Positions 46,587 to 55,976 of a stretch of 64,000 nucleotides of DNA are shown piece after piece; position 1 is the first letter of the stretch; each line of letters opens with the position of its first letter. The stretch is from Herbaspirillum sp. (GTDB taxonomy: Bacteria > Pseudomonadota > Gammaproteobacteria > Burkholderiales > Burkholderiaceae_D), in contig NZ_JAGIBI010000006.1 in the NCBI RefSeq assembly GCF_017744395.1, forward strand, positions 62,001 to 126,000, written 5' to 3'. A model generated the notes under the pieces. The model was given only the letters and a program-made list of their open reading frames with translations. It was not told the origin of the DNA and did not search any database. The position numbers and the translations under genes are program-made.

Positions 46587-46862
46587 ATGCCACGAGTACT
46601 GCCTTTGGTTGCGTTCCTGTGTTGTGCCGAAATTCAGGCAGCGCAGACCCAATGCAGTGTCGCCATCCCTTCGCCATATACAGGACCGATGTTTGACGCT
46701 ATGGCGCAAACCGACCAATGGCTTAACCGCTTCGTAAGGTTGTCCGACGAGCCTGCTTTGTTTTCTCGGTCGGTGCCGGGGCGTCATTTAGAAAAAACAT
46801 TCGTCGACATTCCCTATGGTATAGGCCGGACGCGAGTAAGTGAAAAATTGCAGAGCAAATAA
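46587..46862 (+). CDS. Small secreted protein, possibly truncated at the att site
   Basis: 91 residues from the ATG at 46587 (GGAAA upstream), with a Sec signal (MPRVLPLVAFLCCAEIQA). The frame is open from 46449, but only this start gives a signal peptide. The stop TAA at 46860-46862 lies on the first bases of the 30-bp att core, so the C terminus was probably set by recombination or deletion there. No family recognised. Confidence 0.5.
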   Translation: MPRVLPLVAFLCCAEIQAAQTQCSVAIPSPYTGPMFDAMAQTDQWLNRFVRLSDEPALFSRSVPGRHLEKTFVDIPYGIGRTRVSEKLQSK

Positions 46863-46890
46863 AAAGCGGCCTGCATCGCTGCAAGCCGCT
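46861..46890 (-). terminator. tRNA-Thr terminator and att core
   Basis: Hairpin with an outer stem AGCGGC / GCCGCT and an inner TGCA/TGCA pair, followed on the minus strand by five T. The same 30 bases recur at 43162-43191, marking the other end of the island. Confidence 0.8.
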
Positions 46891-46900
46891 TTTTTAGTAC

Positions 46901-46976
<76 letters not shown>

Positions 46977-47289
46977 GCAAGGGCGGTATTCTATCAAAAA
47001 CTCCGCTTTCTCCAATACCTGATCTTCATTCAGGGCAAATTCTCGTGTGCTGCGCCATGAATTGCGCTCATTTTCATCTAAAAACGGGTAAGTTGCGCCC
47101 GATCTTGCATGTTGTCCCGGTAGCCAATGCAGTGGAAGGTGCTAGCAGACGCACCAACATCTCGCCTTGTAGTCCCGCACCGGCAGCGCTTGCCCACATT
47201 TCTTACGCCAGGATCAGCGCTAGGCGGATAACAGGGGCATCACCGGCTTCTTATGATGATGTATCGATCATTCAGATTCGGAGGCCATC
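46977..47289. other. 313-bp gap without a gene
   Basis: Apart from the tRNA promoter at 46988-47015 I see nothing that I can support here. Confidence 0.5.
46988..47015 (-). promoter_or_regulatory. Promoter of tRNA-Thr
   Basis: -35 box TTGGAG (47015-47010) and -10 box TAGAAT (46993-46988), spaced by 16 bases, ending 12 bases before the first base of the tRNA. Confidence 0.65.
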
Positions 47290-47616
47290 ATGCCGCAGGC
47301 AGCATGGAGCAACAAGCGTGAACGCCAGTACCAGCACATCAAGTCCAGCGCATTGAAACGCGGAAGCGGCGAAGAGCGCGCGGAAGAGATTGCGGCGCGC
47401 ACCGTCAACAAGGAACGTGCGCAGCATGGCGAATCGAAGGAGGCTAGCAAGCTGTCGATGCAGGATATGTCGCCATCGCGCCGTGGCGGCTTGCGCTCGC
47501 ACAAGGGGAGCGGCGGGCGCACTTACCGGCAGCTTTATGCCGAGGCTGCCCGTGCCGGCATCAAGGGGCGTTCGGGCATGAACAAGGCGGAACTGGAGAA
47601 GGTGCTGGTGCGCTGA
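47290..47616 (+). CDS. Small basic protein, plasmid-stabilisation/Rho-N-like
   Basis: 108 residues, rich in Arg, Lys, Ala and Gln. The N-terminal pattern NKRERQYQHIKSSALKRG and the C-terminal helix-extended-helix (YAEAARAGIKGRSGMNKAEL) resemble proteins often annotated as plasmid stabilisation or Rho N-terminal-like. GGAGG stands before the ATG. The function is unknown; nucleic-acid binding fits the composition. Confidence 0.75.
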   Translation: MPQAAWSNKRERQYQHIKSSALKRGSGEERAEEIAARTVNKERAQHGESKEASKLSMQDMSPSRRGGLRSHKGSGGRTYRQLYAEAARAGIKGRSGMNKAELEKVLVR

Positions 47617-47633
47617 TGCGCGGCGTCCAAAAA

Positions 47634-47659
47634 AATACCCCCGGCATGCCGGGGGTATT
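47634..47659. terminator. Bidirectional terminator
   Basis: Perfect palindrome AATACCCCCGGC/ATGCCGGGGGTATT with T runs on both sides, between the rightward small basic gene and leftward livK. A second GC hairpin without a T run sits at 47695-47724, closer to livK. Confidence 0.87.
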
Positions 47660-47734
47660 TTCATTGTTGCCTTGCGCCTTGCAATCAGACTGCCTGGCCC
47701 GGTTGCCCCGAAAGGCCCGGGCCATGCAGGATGA

Positions 47735-48877
47735 TTACTTGGTCACAGCCAGCAGGGTGCGTTGGCCGTTCTTGTAGGTGTACAAGGTCAGCGAGCCGTC
47801 CTTGATGTCGCCCTTGGCGTCGAAGGCGATCACGCCGGTCACGCCCTTGTGGTTGGCCTTGGCCAGTTCCGGCAGGTACTTCTTCGGATCGGCCGAGCCG
47901 GCCTTGGCCATGGCGTCAGCCACGGTCATGGTGGCGTCGTAGGCGTAGGCTGCGTTGTAGACCACGTCGATGCCGAACTTCTTCTTGTAGGCGGCGCGGA
48001 AGTCGTCCATGCCCTTCTTGCCGGCGTCGTCGACGCCACCGGCTTCAGCGCAGACCACCTGGTCGTCGCCCAGGCCGTCACCGGCCAGGCCCGGCAGGGA
48101 ACCGGTACAGATGCCGTCGCCGCCCATGAACTTGGCGCTGATGCCCAGTTGCTTCATCTGGCGCAGCATCGGGCCGCCGACCGCGTCCATGCCGCCGAAG
48201 AACACGACTTCAGGCTTCTTGGACTTGATCGAGGTCAGGATGGCGTTGAAGTCGGTCGCCTTGTCGTTGGTGAACTGCTTGCCGACGATGGTGCCGCCGG
48301 CGGCTTGCGCGCCCTTGGCGAATTCTTCAGCCACGCCCTGGCCATAGGCGGTGCGGTCGTCGATCACGGCGATCTGCTTGGTGCCCAGCTTCTGCACGGC
48401 ATACTTGCCCAGGGCAGCGCCCAGTTGCGCATCGTTGGCCACCACGCGGAAGGCGGTCTTGAAGCCTTGCTGGGTGTACTTGGGGTTGGTTGCCGAAGGC
48501 GAGACCTGCGGGATGCCGGCGTCGCTGTAGATCTTCGAGGCGGGGATGGTGGTGCCCGAGTTCAGGTGGCCGATCACTGCGGCGACCTTCTGGTCGACCA
48601 GCTTGGTGGCGACGGCGGTAGCCTGCTTCGGATCGGAGGCGTCATCTTCGCCGACCAGTTCGAACTTGACCTTCTTGCCGCCGATGGTGAAACCCTTGGC
48701 GTTCAATTCGTCGACGGCCATGCGGGCGCCGTTTTCGTTGTCCTTGCCCATGTGGGCGTTGGGGCCGGAGAGCGGTCCGACGTGCGCGATCTTGACGACT
48801 TCCTGGGAGTAGGCAGCACCAGCGAAAGCCAGTCCGATAGCGGCGGTTAATGGAATAATGGCGCTCTTGAGTTTCAT
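47735..48877 (-). CDS. livK: Branched-chain amino acid ABC binding protein
   Basis: 380 residues: Sec signal MKLKSAIIPLTAAIGLAFAG and a Leu/Ile/Val-type periplasmic binding fold (VKIAHVGPLSGPNAHMGKDN; VIGHLNSGTTIPAS; GGDGICTGSLPGL). AGAGGAAA before the ATG at 48877 sets the start. The permease and ATPase genes are not beside it. The Lrp-type regulator is divergent with 206 bp between, which suggests control by amino acids. Confidence 0.93.
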   Translation of the reverse strand: MKLKSAIIPLTAAIGLAFAGAAYSQEVVKIAHVGPLSGPNAHMGKDNENGARMAVDELNAKGFTIGGKKVKFELVGEDDASDPKQATAVATKLVDQKVAAVIGHLNSGTTIPASKIYSDAGIPQVSPSATNPKYTQQGFKTAFRVVANDAQLGAALGKYAVQKLGTKQIAVIDDRTAYGQGVAEEFAKGAQAAGGTIVGKQFTNDKATDFNAILTSIKSKKPEVVFFGGMDAVGGPMLRQMKQLGISAKFMGGDGICTGSLPGLAGDGLGDDQVVCAEAGGVDDAGKKGMDDFRAAYKKKFGIDVVYNAAYAYDATMTVADAMAKAGSADPKKYLPELAKANHKGVTGVIAFDAKGDIKDGSLTLYTYKNGQRTLLAVTK

Positions 48878-49083
48878 AGGTTTCCTCTGTAGATTGAATT
48901 GACCACTTTTGATGTTTTGTCTCACTACCAAGTCTTATTCAGATCCTTTTTGCGGAGGCTGGGCGTCCCGCTTTTTGCTTTCGTCCCCGACTTTCTGAAT
49001 AATGCAGACGGTACAACATAAGAATCGGCTTCGCCAAGTTTTTTTTAGAGACTCACTTAAAAATTTCCCTATCTATTTGCCCC

Positions 49084-49596
49084 ATGCCCGCAAAACATCA
49101 CACGCTCGACAAGGTTGATCGCAAGCTGCTCAACATGCTGCAGAAAGACAATCAGATCTCGACTCGCGTGTTGGCCGAGAAACTGCATATTTCCCAGCCG
49201 ACCTGCCTGCGCCGGATCCGGGAATTGCGGGAGGCGGGGATCATCAGCGCCGAGGTGGCGATGGTCGATCCTTTCTCCCTGGGCTACGGCATGCTGGCCT
49301 TCCTGGAAATTTCGCTCAACAACCAGTCCGACCAGCACATGCAGGACTTCGAGCAACGCATGGCCAAGGAGGCCGAGGTCATGCAGTGCTACTTCGTCTC
49401 CGGCGAATACGACTACTTCCTGGTGGTTCACGTCATCGACATGGACGCCTATTACCAGTTCGTGCGCCGAGTCATTTCCGGCTCCGGCAACGTGCGCCAT
49501 TTCCAGTCGCGCTTCCCGATGAAGCGCGCCAAGTTCACCACCCGCATCGCCTTCGATGAAAAGGCCGCGGAAGTGCTGGTGCGCGTGCCGGGTTGA
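49084..49596 (+). CDS. Lrp/AsnC-family regulator
   Basis: 170 residues: N-terminal helix-turn-helix (LDKVDRKLLNMLQKDNQIST; ISQPTCLRRIRELREAG) and the RAM ligand-binding domain. It is divergent from livK and is its likely regulator. No clear ribosome site precedes the ATG. Confidence 0.92.
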   Translation: MPAKHHTLDKVDRKLLNMLQKDNQISTRVLAEKLHISQPTCLRRIRELREAGIISAEVAMVDPFSLGYGMLAFLEISLNNQSDQHMQDFEQRMAKEAEVMQCYFVSGEYDYFLVVHVIDMDAYYQFVRRVISGSGNVRHFQSRFPMKRAKFTTRIAFDEKAAEVLVRVPG

Positions 49597-50131
49597 GCCA
49601 TCGCCGCAGCCGCTAGTCCTGCCCGGCAGGGGCCAGTTTCGTATAGCAGTTTTCATGCCTGCGCGAGTGGGCTTCGATGCAAGGGTATGACCATCATTTA
49701 AGCTCCATGGCCGGGGGCGGTAGAGGAGCAAAGCCGCTGGACCGCTTTCCCAAGTGGAATGCGTCGTTGCGGCCGGCAAGCCTCCTGTGTTATTTTCGGG
49801 CCGTCCGATGACGCTGCCGGCCGGTATTTGGCCGGCATTGCCATTCAGGCCATACGCGCCAAAAGCGGACGCAGAGCGGTAACAACCAGCCGCCGGTCGC
49901 GTCGGCATCAGTCGAACCATCCAGCATCATCCACCTTGTGCGGCGCAACAGCCGTATCCCTTGCCGTGTCGGGAGCCTGCCTCCGGATGCGCAGGGAGGC
50001 TTTGTCCGTGCAGCCGGCGGCGATATGGAACAGCGCATGGCGCGCCGATGGTGCAGTGCGGCTGCAAAATGGCGCATACCGGATCACCAACCTGGCAAGC
50101 CTTCATTTGAACCGAAAGGAAACCCCGTACG
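49597..50131. other. 535-bp gap upstream of the antiporter gene
   Basis: I see no gene. Open frames here on both strands are short, conflict with each other and lack ribosome sites. A seven-pair hairpin (49816-49836, GCCGGCC/GGCCGGC) has no T run. The promoter of the antiporter should lie here, but I cannot point to it. Confidence 0.5.
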
Positions 50132-51895
50132 ATGCACGAAGTCGAGTTATTCATCCAGGACATGGCGGTCATCATGCTGATCGCCGGCATCGTCACAGTG
50201 CTCTTCAACAAGCTGAAGCAGCCCGTGGTGCTGGGCTATATCGTGGCCGGCGTGATCATCGGCCCGCATACGCCGCCCTACGACCTGATCCAGGATGACA
50301 AGACCGTGCATATCCTCTCCGAGCTCGGGGTGATCTTCCTGCTGTTCTCGCTGGGGCTGGAGTTCAGCCTGAAAAAACTGGCCAAGGTCGGCGCCACCGC
50401 CTTCATCGCTGCCGCCGCCGAGATTTTGCTGATGATCTGGGTCGGCTACGAGATCGGCCTGTACTTCGGCTGGAAGCGCATGGACGCCATCTTCCTGGGC
50501 GCGATGCTGGCGGTGTCGTCCACCACCATCATCGTCAAGGCCTTGAACGAGCTGGGCATGAAGAACGAGAAGTTCGCCCAGATCATCTTCGGCATCCTGA
50601 TCGTGGAAGACGTCCTAGCCATCGGCATGATCGCTTTGCTGTCGGGCATCGCCACCGGCGGCTCGGTCGATTCGGGCGAGGTCTTCACCACCGTGGGCAA
50701 GCTGGTGCTGTTCATGACCGTCTCGCTGGTGGTCGGCATCCTGGCGGTGCCGCGCCTGCTCAGCTTCATCTCGCGCTTCAAGAGCAATGAGATGCTGCTG
50801 GTGGCGGTGCTGGGCATCCTGTTCGGCTTCTGCCTGCTGGTGATGAAGCTGCAATACAGCGTGGCGCTGGGCGCCTTCCTGGTCGGCGCGGTGATGGCCG
50901 AGTCGCGCCAGCTGCACCGCATCGAGCGCCTGGTCGAGCCGATCCGCGACATGTTCTCCGCCATCTTCTTTGTCGCCATCGGCCTGATGTTCGACCCCGG
51001 CGTGCTGGTCAAGTACTGGCAGCCGATCACCATCATTACGCTGGCCGTGGTGTTCGGCAAGCTGTTCAGTTGCGGCCTGGGCACCTTCGTCGCCGGCCAG
51101 AGCGGACGCACGCCGATGCGCGTGGGCATGGGGCTGGCGCAGATTGGCGAGTTCTCCTTCATCATCGCCGCTCTGGGCGTGAGCCTGAAGGTCACCAGCG
51201 AATTCCTGTACCCGATCGTGGTGGCGGTCTCGGCCATCACCGCATTGCTGACGCCTTACCTGATCAAGGCTGCCGATCCCCTGTCGGCCAAGGCGGTTAC
51301 GCTGGTACCGTCGAAGGTATCCAATCTGCTGGGCATGTATTCGCGCTGGCTGGAAAGCCTGCAGCCGCAGGGCGACCGTGCCGAACTCACCAAGATCATC
51401 CGCCGCATCCTGATGCAGGTGCTGGTCAACCTGGCGCTGGTGATCGCGGTGTTCCTGGCCGGAGCCTTCTTCGTCGACGGGCTGAGCAAGTATTTGTCGG
51501 ACTGGGTGGCGGACGCCGACGTGCAAAAGGCCATCATCTGGGGCTGCGCCCTGGTGGTTTCGCTGCCGTTCCTGATCGCCACTTACCGCAAGCTGCAGGC
51601 CCTGTCCATGCTGCTGGCCGAGGTCGGCGTCAAGCCGGAGCTCGCGGGAGCGTATACTTCGGGTGTGCGGCGCATTATTTCCGAGATCCTGCCGATCATG
51701 TCGATCGTCGGCATCATGCTGCTGATCTTCGTGCTCTCGGCCAGCATCCTGCCGCCGCTGAACCTGCTGGCCTTCGTGCTGGCCGGCGCGGCGGGCCTGT
51801 TGTGGCTGCTGTGGAGCAAGCTGGTCAAGCTGCATTCGCGCTTGCAGATCGCCCTCTTCGAGACGCTGGACGAGCAGCCCGAGGACGTGCACTAA
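50132..51895 (+). CDS. CPA2-family cation:proton antiporter, Kef-like without RCK domain
   Basis: 587 residues. The first 390 are a Kef/CPA2 antiporter unit of about 12 helices (QPVVLGYIVAGVIIGPHTPP; LGVIFLLFSLGLEFS; VSSTTIIVKALNELGM). KefB and KefC carry a TrkA-N (RCK) domain after this unit. Here the C-terminal 190 residues hold further helices and no nucleotide-binding motif. AAAGGAAA precedes the ATG. K+ or Na+ exchange is likely; the gating control must differ from KefC. Confidence 0.9.
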   Translation: MHEVELFIQDMAVIMLIAGIVTVLFNKLKQPVVLGYIVAGVIIGPHTPPYDLIQDDKTVHILSELGVIFLLFSLGLEFSLKKLAKVGATAFIAAAAEILLMIWVGYEIGLYFGWKRMDAIFLGAMLAVSSTTIIVKALNELGMKNEKFAQIIFGILIVEDVLAIGMIALLSGIATGGSVDSGEVFTTVGKLVLFMTVSLVVGILAVPRLLSFISRFKSNEMLLVAVLGILFGFCLLVMKLQYSVALGAFLVGAVMAESRQLHRIERLVEPIRDMFSAIFFVAIGLMFDPGVLVKYWQPITIITLAVVFGKLFSCGLGTFVAGQSGRTPMRVGMGLAQIGEFSFIIAALGVSLKVTSEFLYPIVVAVSAITALLTPYLIKAADPLSAKAVTLVPSKVSNLLGMYSRWLESLQPQGDRAELTKIIRRILMQVLVNLALVIAVFLAGAFFVDGLSKYLSDWVADADVQKAIIWGCALVVSLPFLIATYRKLQALSMLLAEVGVKPELAGAYTSGVRRIISEILPIMSIVGIMLLIFVLSASILPPLNLLAFVLAGAAGLLWLLWSKLVKLHSRLQIALFETLDEQPEDVH

Positions 51896-51940
51896 GGCTT
51901 GACGCAAAGAATTTTATTACCTGAACCTGACTGAAAAATC

Positions 51941-52612
51941 ATGACGCAAGACGAACTGAAACAGGCGGTCGCCAAGGCCGCGATCGAATACGTGGTCGAT
52001 GGCGAGATCATCGGCGTGGGCACCGGCTCCACCGCCAATTTCTTCATCGATGAGCTGGGCAAGATCAAGGACCGCATCAAGGGCGCCGTGGCCTCGTCGG
52101 AAGCCACTGCCGAGCGCCTGCGCTCGCACGGCATCAAGGTGTTCGACCTGAACGACGTCGAGACCATGCCGGTCTATATCGACGGCGCCGACGAGATCAA
52201 CGCCGCCGGCGCCATGATCAAGGGCGGCGGCGCGGCCTTGACGCGTGAGAAGATCGTCGCCTCGGTGGCGCAGAAGTTCGTGTGCATCGCCGACGGCTCC
52301 AAGCTGGTGGACGTGCTGGGCAAGTTCCCGCTGCCGGTGGAAGTGATTCCGATGTCGCAGGCGGTCGTGGCTCGCAAGCTGGCCGCGCTGGGCGGCGAGC
52401 CGCGCCTGCGCGTCAAGGATGGCAAGCCGGTGGTGACCGATAACGGCTGCTACATCATCGATGTGGTCGGGCTGTCCATCACGGAGCCGGCCGAGATCGA
52501 AGACAAGATCAACAACATCGTCGGCGTGGTCACCAACGGCCTGTTCGCGCGCCAGGGCGCCAATGTCTGCTTGCTGGGAACGGCGGAAGGCGTGAAGAAG
52601 CTGGCGTTCTGA
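51941..52612 (+). CDS. rpiA: Ribose-5-phosphate isomerase A
   Basis: Interconverts ribose-5-phosphate and ribulose-5-phosphate in the pentose phosphate pathway. 223 residues with [15 protein letters not shown], the [10 protein letters not shown] motif and [11 protein letters not shown], all diagnostic. It follows the antiporter gene by 45 bp and ends at a strong terminator. Confidence 0.97.
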   Translation: MTQDELKQAVAKAAIEYVVDGEIIGVGTGSTANFFIDELGKIKDRIKGAVASSEATAERLRSHGIKVFDLNDVETMPVYIDGADEINAAGAMIKGGGAALTREKIVASVAQKFVCIADGSKLVDVLGKFPLPVEVIPMSQAVVARKLAALGGEPRLRVKDGKPVVTDNGCYIIDVVGLSITEPAEIEDKINNIVGVVTNGLFARQGANVCLLGTAEGVKKLAF

Positions 52613-52645
52613 TTTTTCCGCTGCGGGTACCGCTATAGAAAATAG

Positions 52646-52678
52646 AAAAGGCCGTGTCCATGGACACGGCCTTTTTTT
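52646..52678. terminator. Bidirectional terminator between rpiA and the M16 peptidase
   Basis: Perfect 15-bp arms (AAAAGGCCGTGTCCA / TGGACACGGCCTTTT) with seven T on the plus side. The A run on the other side gives T on the minus strand for the peptidase gene. Confidence 0.9.
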
Positions 52679-52697
52679 GATTCGCTTCGTTGATCGT

Positions 52698-55475
52698 TTA
52701 CTTTTGCGCCGCCTTGGCTTCGTCGCGCGCCAGCACCACGCTCATCTTCGCCGGATCGAAGTATTTGCGCGCCGCCGCGTTGAGCTGTTCCAGCGTCAGG
52801 TCGGCGATCTTCAGGTCCAGCTGCTGCTGCCAGAGATAAGTGCGGTCCAGGTCCAGCAGCGCGGTCCAGCCGCCGGCGATGCCGCCATCCTGCGCGCGTT
52901 GTTGGTTGCGCTGCTGCAGGATGCCGGACTTGGCGCGCAGCAGTTCATCCTGGGTGAAGCCTTGCCTGGTTATCCGCGCGATTTCCTCGCGCACGGCGGT
53001 ATCCACCTTGTCCAGGTTCTGCGGCGCGGCGATGGCATGTATCGAGAGATTGCCGGCATCGCTGAGGGCGCCCACGTGCAGGCCGGAGCCGATGCCGTAG
53101 GACAGGCCCTCCTGCTGCCGCACGCGGTCGGCCAGGCGCGACTTCAGGCTGGCGCCGCCTAGCAGGTAGTTGGCGACCAGCAGCGCCGGGTAGTCGGCAT
53201 CGCTGTCGAGCAGCCGCACGTTCTGGCGGGCGTAGTAGACGCCGTTTTCCTTGTCCGGCGTATTGATTTCCTGGCGCGTGGCGGGGATGTCGGCCCAGGT
53301 CGACAGCACACGCGCATAGGGCGCGGCGCTGTCCCAGCCGCCGAAGCCGGCGTCGATGGCGCTGCGCGCCGCGGCCGGATCGAAGTCGCCCACGACCGCC
53401 AGCTCGCCGTGGGAGGCGCCGTAGAAGTCGCGGTGGAAGGCCTGCACCTGTTCCAGCGTCACCGCCTGGGTTGCCGCGATGCGTTCATCCAGTGTTTGCG
53501 GGGCGCGCCAGTCGCCCGGCGGGTAGTGGTTGAAGTGCTGCGCCACCGCTTCGGCTGCGCGCGCTTCCGGTTCGTTGCGCGAGGCTTCCAGCGTGGCCAG
53601 GGTTTCGTTCTTCAACTGCTGGAACTCGGCGGCATCGAAGCGCGGATGGCGCAGCACCTCGGCCACCAGCCTGATGGCCGGCGCCAGGTTGTCGCGCGTG
53701 GTCTGGAAGTTGTACACGTTGCCGCTGATCTTCAGGCGCGTGAATTCGTCGGCCAGCTGCTGGCGGTTAAACTGCCGGTTGCCGCGCATGAGCATGGCGG
53801 CCGTCAATCCGGCGACGGACTTCTTGCCGAACAGCGTTTTCTCATCGCCGAACTTCAGGTTCAGCCGTACCGAGACCGTGGCGCCGCGCGACTTCTTCGG
53901 CAGCAGGGCCAGTTTCAGCGCGGTATGCGGAGCGCTGCCGGGCGCCACCAGAGTGGTGCGCTGTTCGATGTTGCCGGGCGCAGGTTCGAAGGCTTCGCCG
54001 GCGGCTACCGGCGGGCGCGGCCGGTATTGCTCCAGCAGCGAGGCTACCGCCGGCGCGGGCGGCACGTCGGTGCGTTGCGGCTGGTCTTCCGGCAGGTACA
54101 GGCCGACGGTGCGGTTGTCGCGGCGGAAGTACTTGGCCGCGGCGGCGGCGACATCGGCCGGGCTGACCCGCTGTTCGTTATCGCGGTCGGCGAACAGCAA
54201 TCGCCAGTCGCCCAGCGCGATGGCGCCGGACATGGATACCGCCAGTTGCTGCGGGTTGTTCAGTAGCTTTTCGAAGGCATTGGCGCTTTCGCGGCGCAGG
54301 CGTTCCATCTCTTCGGCGGTCGGCGGCGTGGCGGCGAAGGATTCGATGGCGGCGATCAGCTCCTGCTTCACCGGTTCGATATCCGCGCCGGCCCTGACCG
54401 TCGCCGCGATGATCTGCAATCCCGGCGCCACACCGTTCAGCTGCATATAGTAGACGGCGCTGGCGCGGCCTGTTTGCACCAGCGACTTGTGCAGGCGGCC
54501 GTTGGGCGTGTCCGCCAGGATGGCGCCGGCAAAGGCCAGGGCGTTGGCATCCGGGTGCAGGCTGGACGGCATCTTGTAGGCCACCGCCACCAGCTGGATG
54601 TCGCCCTTGCGGCGGATGGTGAACTGGCGTTCGCCGTCCTGGGTCGGCTCCACCGTCCAGAATTGCGGCAGCGTGCGTTTGGGTTTGGGCATGCGGCCGA
54701 AGCTCTGGTTCACCCATTGCAGCACCTTGGCCGGTTCGAACTTGCCCGCCACCAGCAGCACGGCGTTGTCGGGCTGGTAATAGGTGCGGTAGAACGCCTG
54801 CAGGTTCTCGATCCCGACGTTCTCGATGTCGCTGCGGTTGCCGATTGTCGAGCGGCCGTAGCTGTGCCAGTCGTAGGCCACGCTTTGCATGCGCTTGAGC
54901 ATCACGCTGGTGGGCGAGTTTTCGCCTTTTTCAAACTCGTTGCGCACCACGGTCATCTCGGTGTCGAGATCCTTCCTGGCGATGTTCGAATGCAGCATGC
55001 GGTCGGCTTCCATCGCGATGGCCCAGCGCAGGTTGTCGTCGCCGGCCTGGAAGGTCTCGTAGTAATTGGTGCGGTCCAGCCAGGTGGTGCCGTTGAAGTT
55101 CATGCCGCGCTTGCTGAACTCCTGCGGGATCGCCGGGTAATTCGGCGAGCCCTTGAACATCAGGTGTTCCAGCAGGTGCGCCATGCCGGTCTCGCCATAG
55201 TTTTCATGGCGCGAGCCGACCAGGTAGGTGATGTTGACGGTGACGGTAGGCTTGGAATCGTCCGGAAACATCAGCAGCTTGAAGCCGTTGGCGAAGCGGT
55301 ATTCGGTGATGCCTTCGGCGGACGGGCCTTGCGTGACGCCGGGCGGCAGCGCGGCCGGGGCGGCATGAGCGGTTGCCGCGGCATGGGCGGACGGAAGGGC
55401 AAGCTCCGGCAGCGCGGCCAGCGTGGCGCACAGGCTGAGGGCGGCGATGAACATTCGCGATGCGGGGAAAGGCAA
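52698..55475 (-). CDS. M16-family zinc peptidase (pitrilysin type)
   Basis: 925 residues with a Sec signal peptide, so it should act in the periplasm. The inverted zinc motif HLLEH is at residues 100-104 in the first of two M16 halves; the second half lacks it, as usual. The start is TTG at 55475: AGGAGA lies five bases before it, whereas the ATG at 55454 has no ribosome site. It is convergent with rpiA. Confidence 0.93.
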   Translation of the reverse strand: MPFPASRMFIAALSLCATLAALPELALPSAHAAATAHAAPAALPPGVTQGPSAEGITEYRFANGFKLLMFPDDSKPTVTVNITYLVGSRHENYGETGMAHLLEHLMFKGSPNYPAIPQEFSKRGMNFNGTTWLDRTNYYETFQAGDDNLRWAIAMEADRMLHSNIARKDLDTEMTVVRNEFEKGENSPTSVMLKRMQSVAYDWHSYGRSTIGNRSDIENVGIENLQAFYRTYYQPDNAVLLVAGKFEPAKVLQWVNQSFGRMPKPKRTLPQFWTVEPTQDGERQFTIRRKGDIQLVAVAYKMPSSLHPDANALAFAGAILADTPNGRLHKSLVQTGRASAVYYMQLNGVAPGLQIIAATVRAGADIEPVKQELIAAIESFAATPPTAEEMERLRRESANAFEKLLNNPQQLAVSMSGAIALGDWRLLFADRDNEQRVSPADVAAAAAKYFRRDNRTVGLYLPEDQPQRTDVPPAPAVASLLEQYRPRPPVAAGEAFEPAPGNIEQRTTLVAPGSAPHTALKLALLPKKSRGATVSVRLNLKFGDEKTLFGKKSVAGLTAAMLMRGNRQFNRQQLADEFTRLKISGNVYNFQTTRDNLAPAIRLVAEVLRHPRFDAAEFQQLKNETLATLEASRNEPEARAAEAVAQHFNHYPPGDWRAPQTLDERIAATQAVTLEQVQAFHRDFYGASHGELAVVGDFDPAAARSAIDAGFGGWDSAAPYARVLSTWADIPATRQEINTPDKENGVYYARQNVRLLDSDADYPALLVANYLLGGASLKSRLADRVRQQEGLSYGIGSGLHVGALSDAGNLSIHAIAAPQNLDKVDTAVREEIARITRQGFTQDELLRAKSGILQQRNQQRAQDGGIAGGWTALLDLDRTYLWQQQLDLKIADLTLEQLNAAARKYFDPAKMSVVLARDEAKAAQK

Positions 55476-55558
55476 ATTCTTCTCCTGCGATGGTGGCGGT
55501 GGAAGGGCGGTAAAGCAGGCATTGTATTAGAACCGCTCCATGAGCTTGCCAGTCAATA

Positions 55559-55598
55559 AAAAAGCGCCGCTACGAATTGCCTCGCAGCGGCGCTTTTT
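55559..55598 (-). terminator. Rho-independent terminator after yggX
   Basis: Stem AAAAAGCGCCGCT / AGCGGCGCTTTTT around a 14-base loop, with T runs on the minus strand. It lies 19 bases after the yggX stop codon. Confidence 0.87.
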
Positions 55599-55616
55599 CG
55601 AAGAGCGGGTAGAACT

Positions 55617-55889
55617 TTATTCGCTCGGCGGCACGTAGCCCTGGGCGGCATCGGCGCCGTCGCCGAAGAAATGCTTTTCCATCTGCGCCGCCAGGTACTT
55701 GCGCGCGCGCGCGTCGGCCAGCATCAGGCGGTTTTCGTTGACCAGCATGGTCTGGTGCTTGAGCCAGGCGGCCCAGGCTTCCTTGGAGACGTTCTCATAG
55801 ATGCGTTTGCCCAGTTCGCCCGGGTACGGCGGGAAGTCCAGACCTTCGGCTTCCTTGTTCAGTTTGATGCAGTGGACCATGCGTGCCAT
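55617..55889 (-). CDS. yggX: Probable Fe(2+)-trafficking protein YggX
   Basis: 90-residue cytoplasmic protein linked to protection of iron-sulfur clusters from oxidation. The family start [20 protein letters not shown] (with its single Cys) and [16 protein letters not shown] are conserved. It follows argA by 87 bp in the same direction and has its own terminator. Confidence 0.95.
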   Translation of the reverse strand: MARMVHCIKLNKEAEGLDFPPYPGELGKRIYENVSKEAWAAWLKHQTMLVNENRLMLADARARKYLAAQMEKHFFGDGADAAQGYVPPSE

Positions 55890-55976
55890 GTCGATTCCTT
55901 GTTCGGTTGGGTTGTTGCGCCGCCGGCGGCGGCCCTGCGTTCCATGCGTCGGGCCTGTCCGCTGTTCGGCAAAAAT

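Noticed and set aside
49816..49836. Hairpin GCCGGCC/GGCCGGC in the gap before the antiporter gene
   Set aside because: Short, GC-only and without a T run; common by chance in this composition and not near a gene end.
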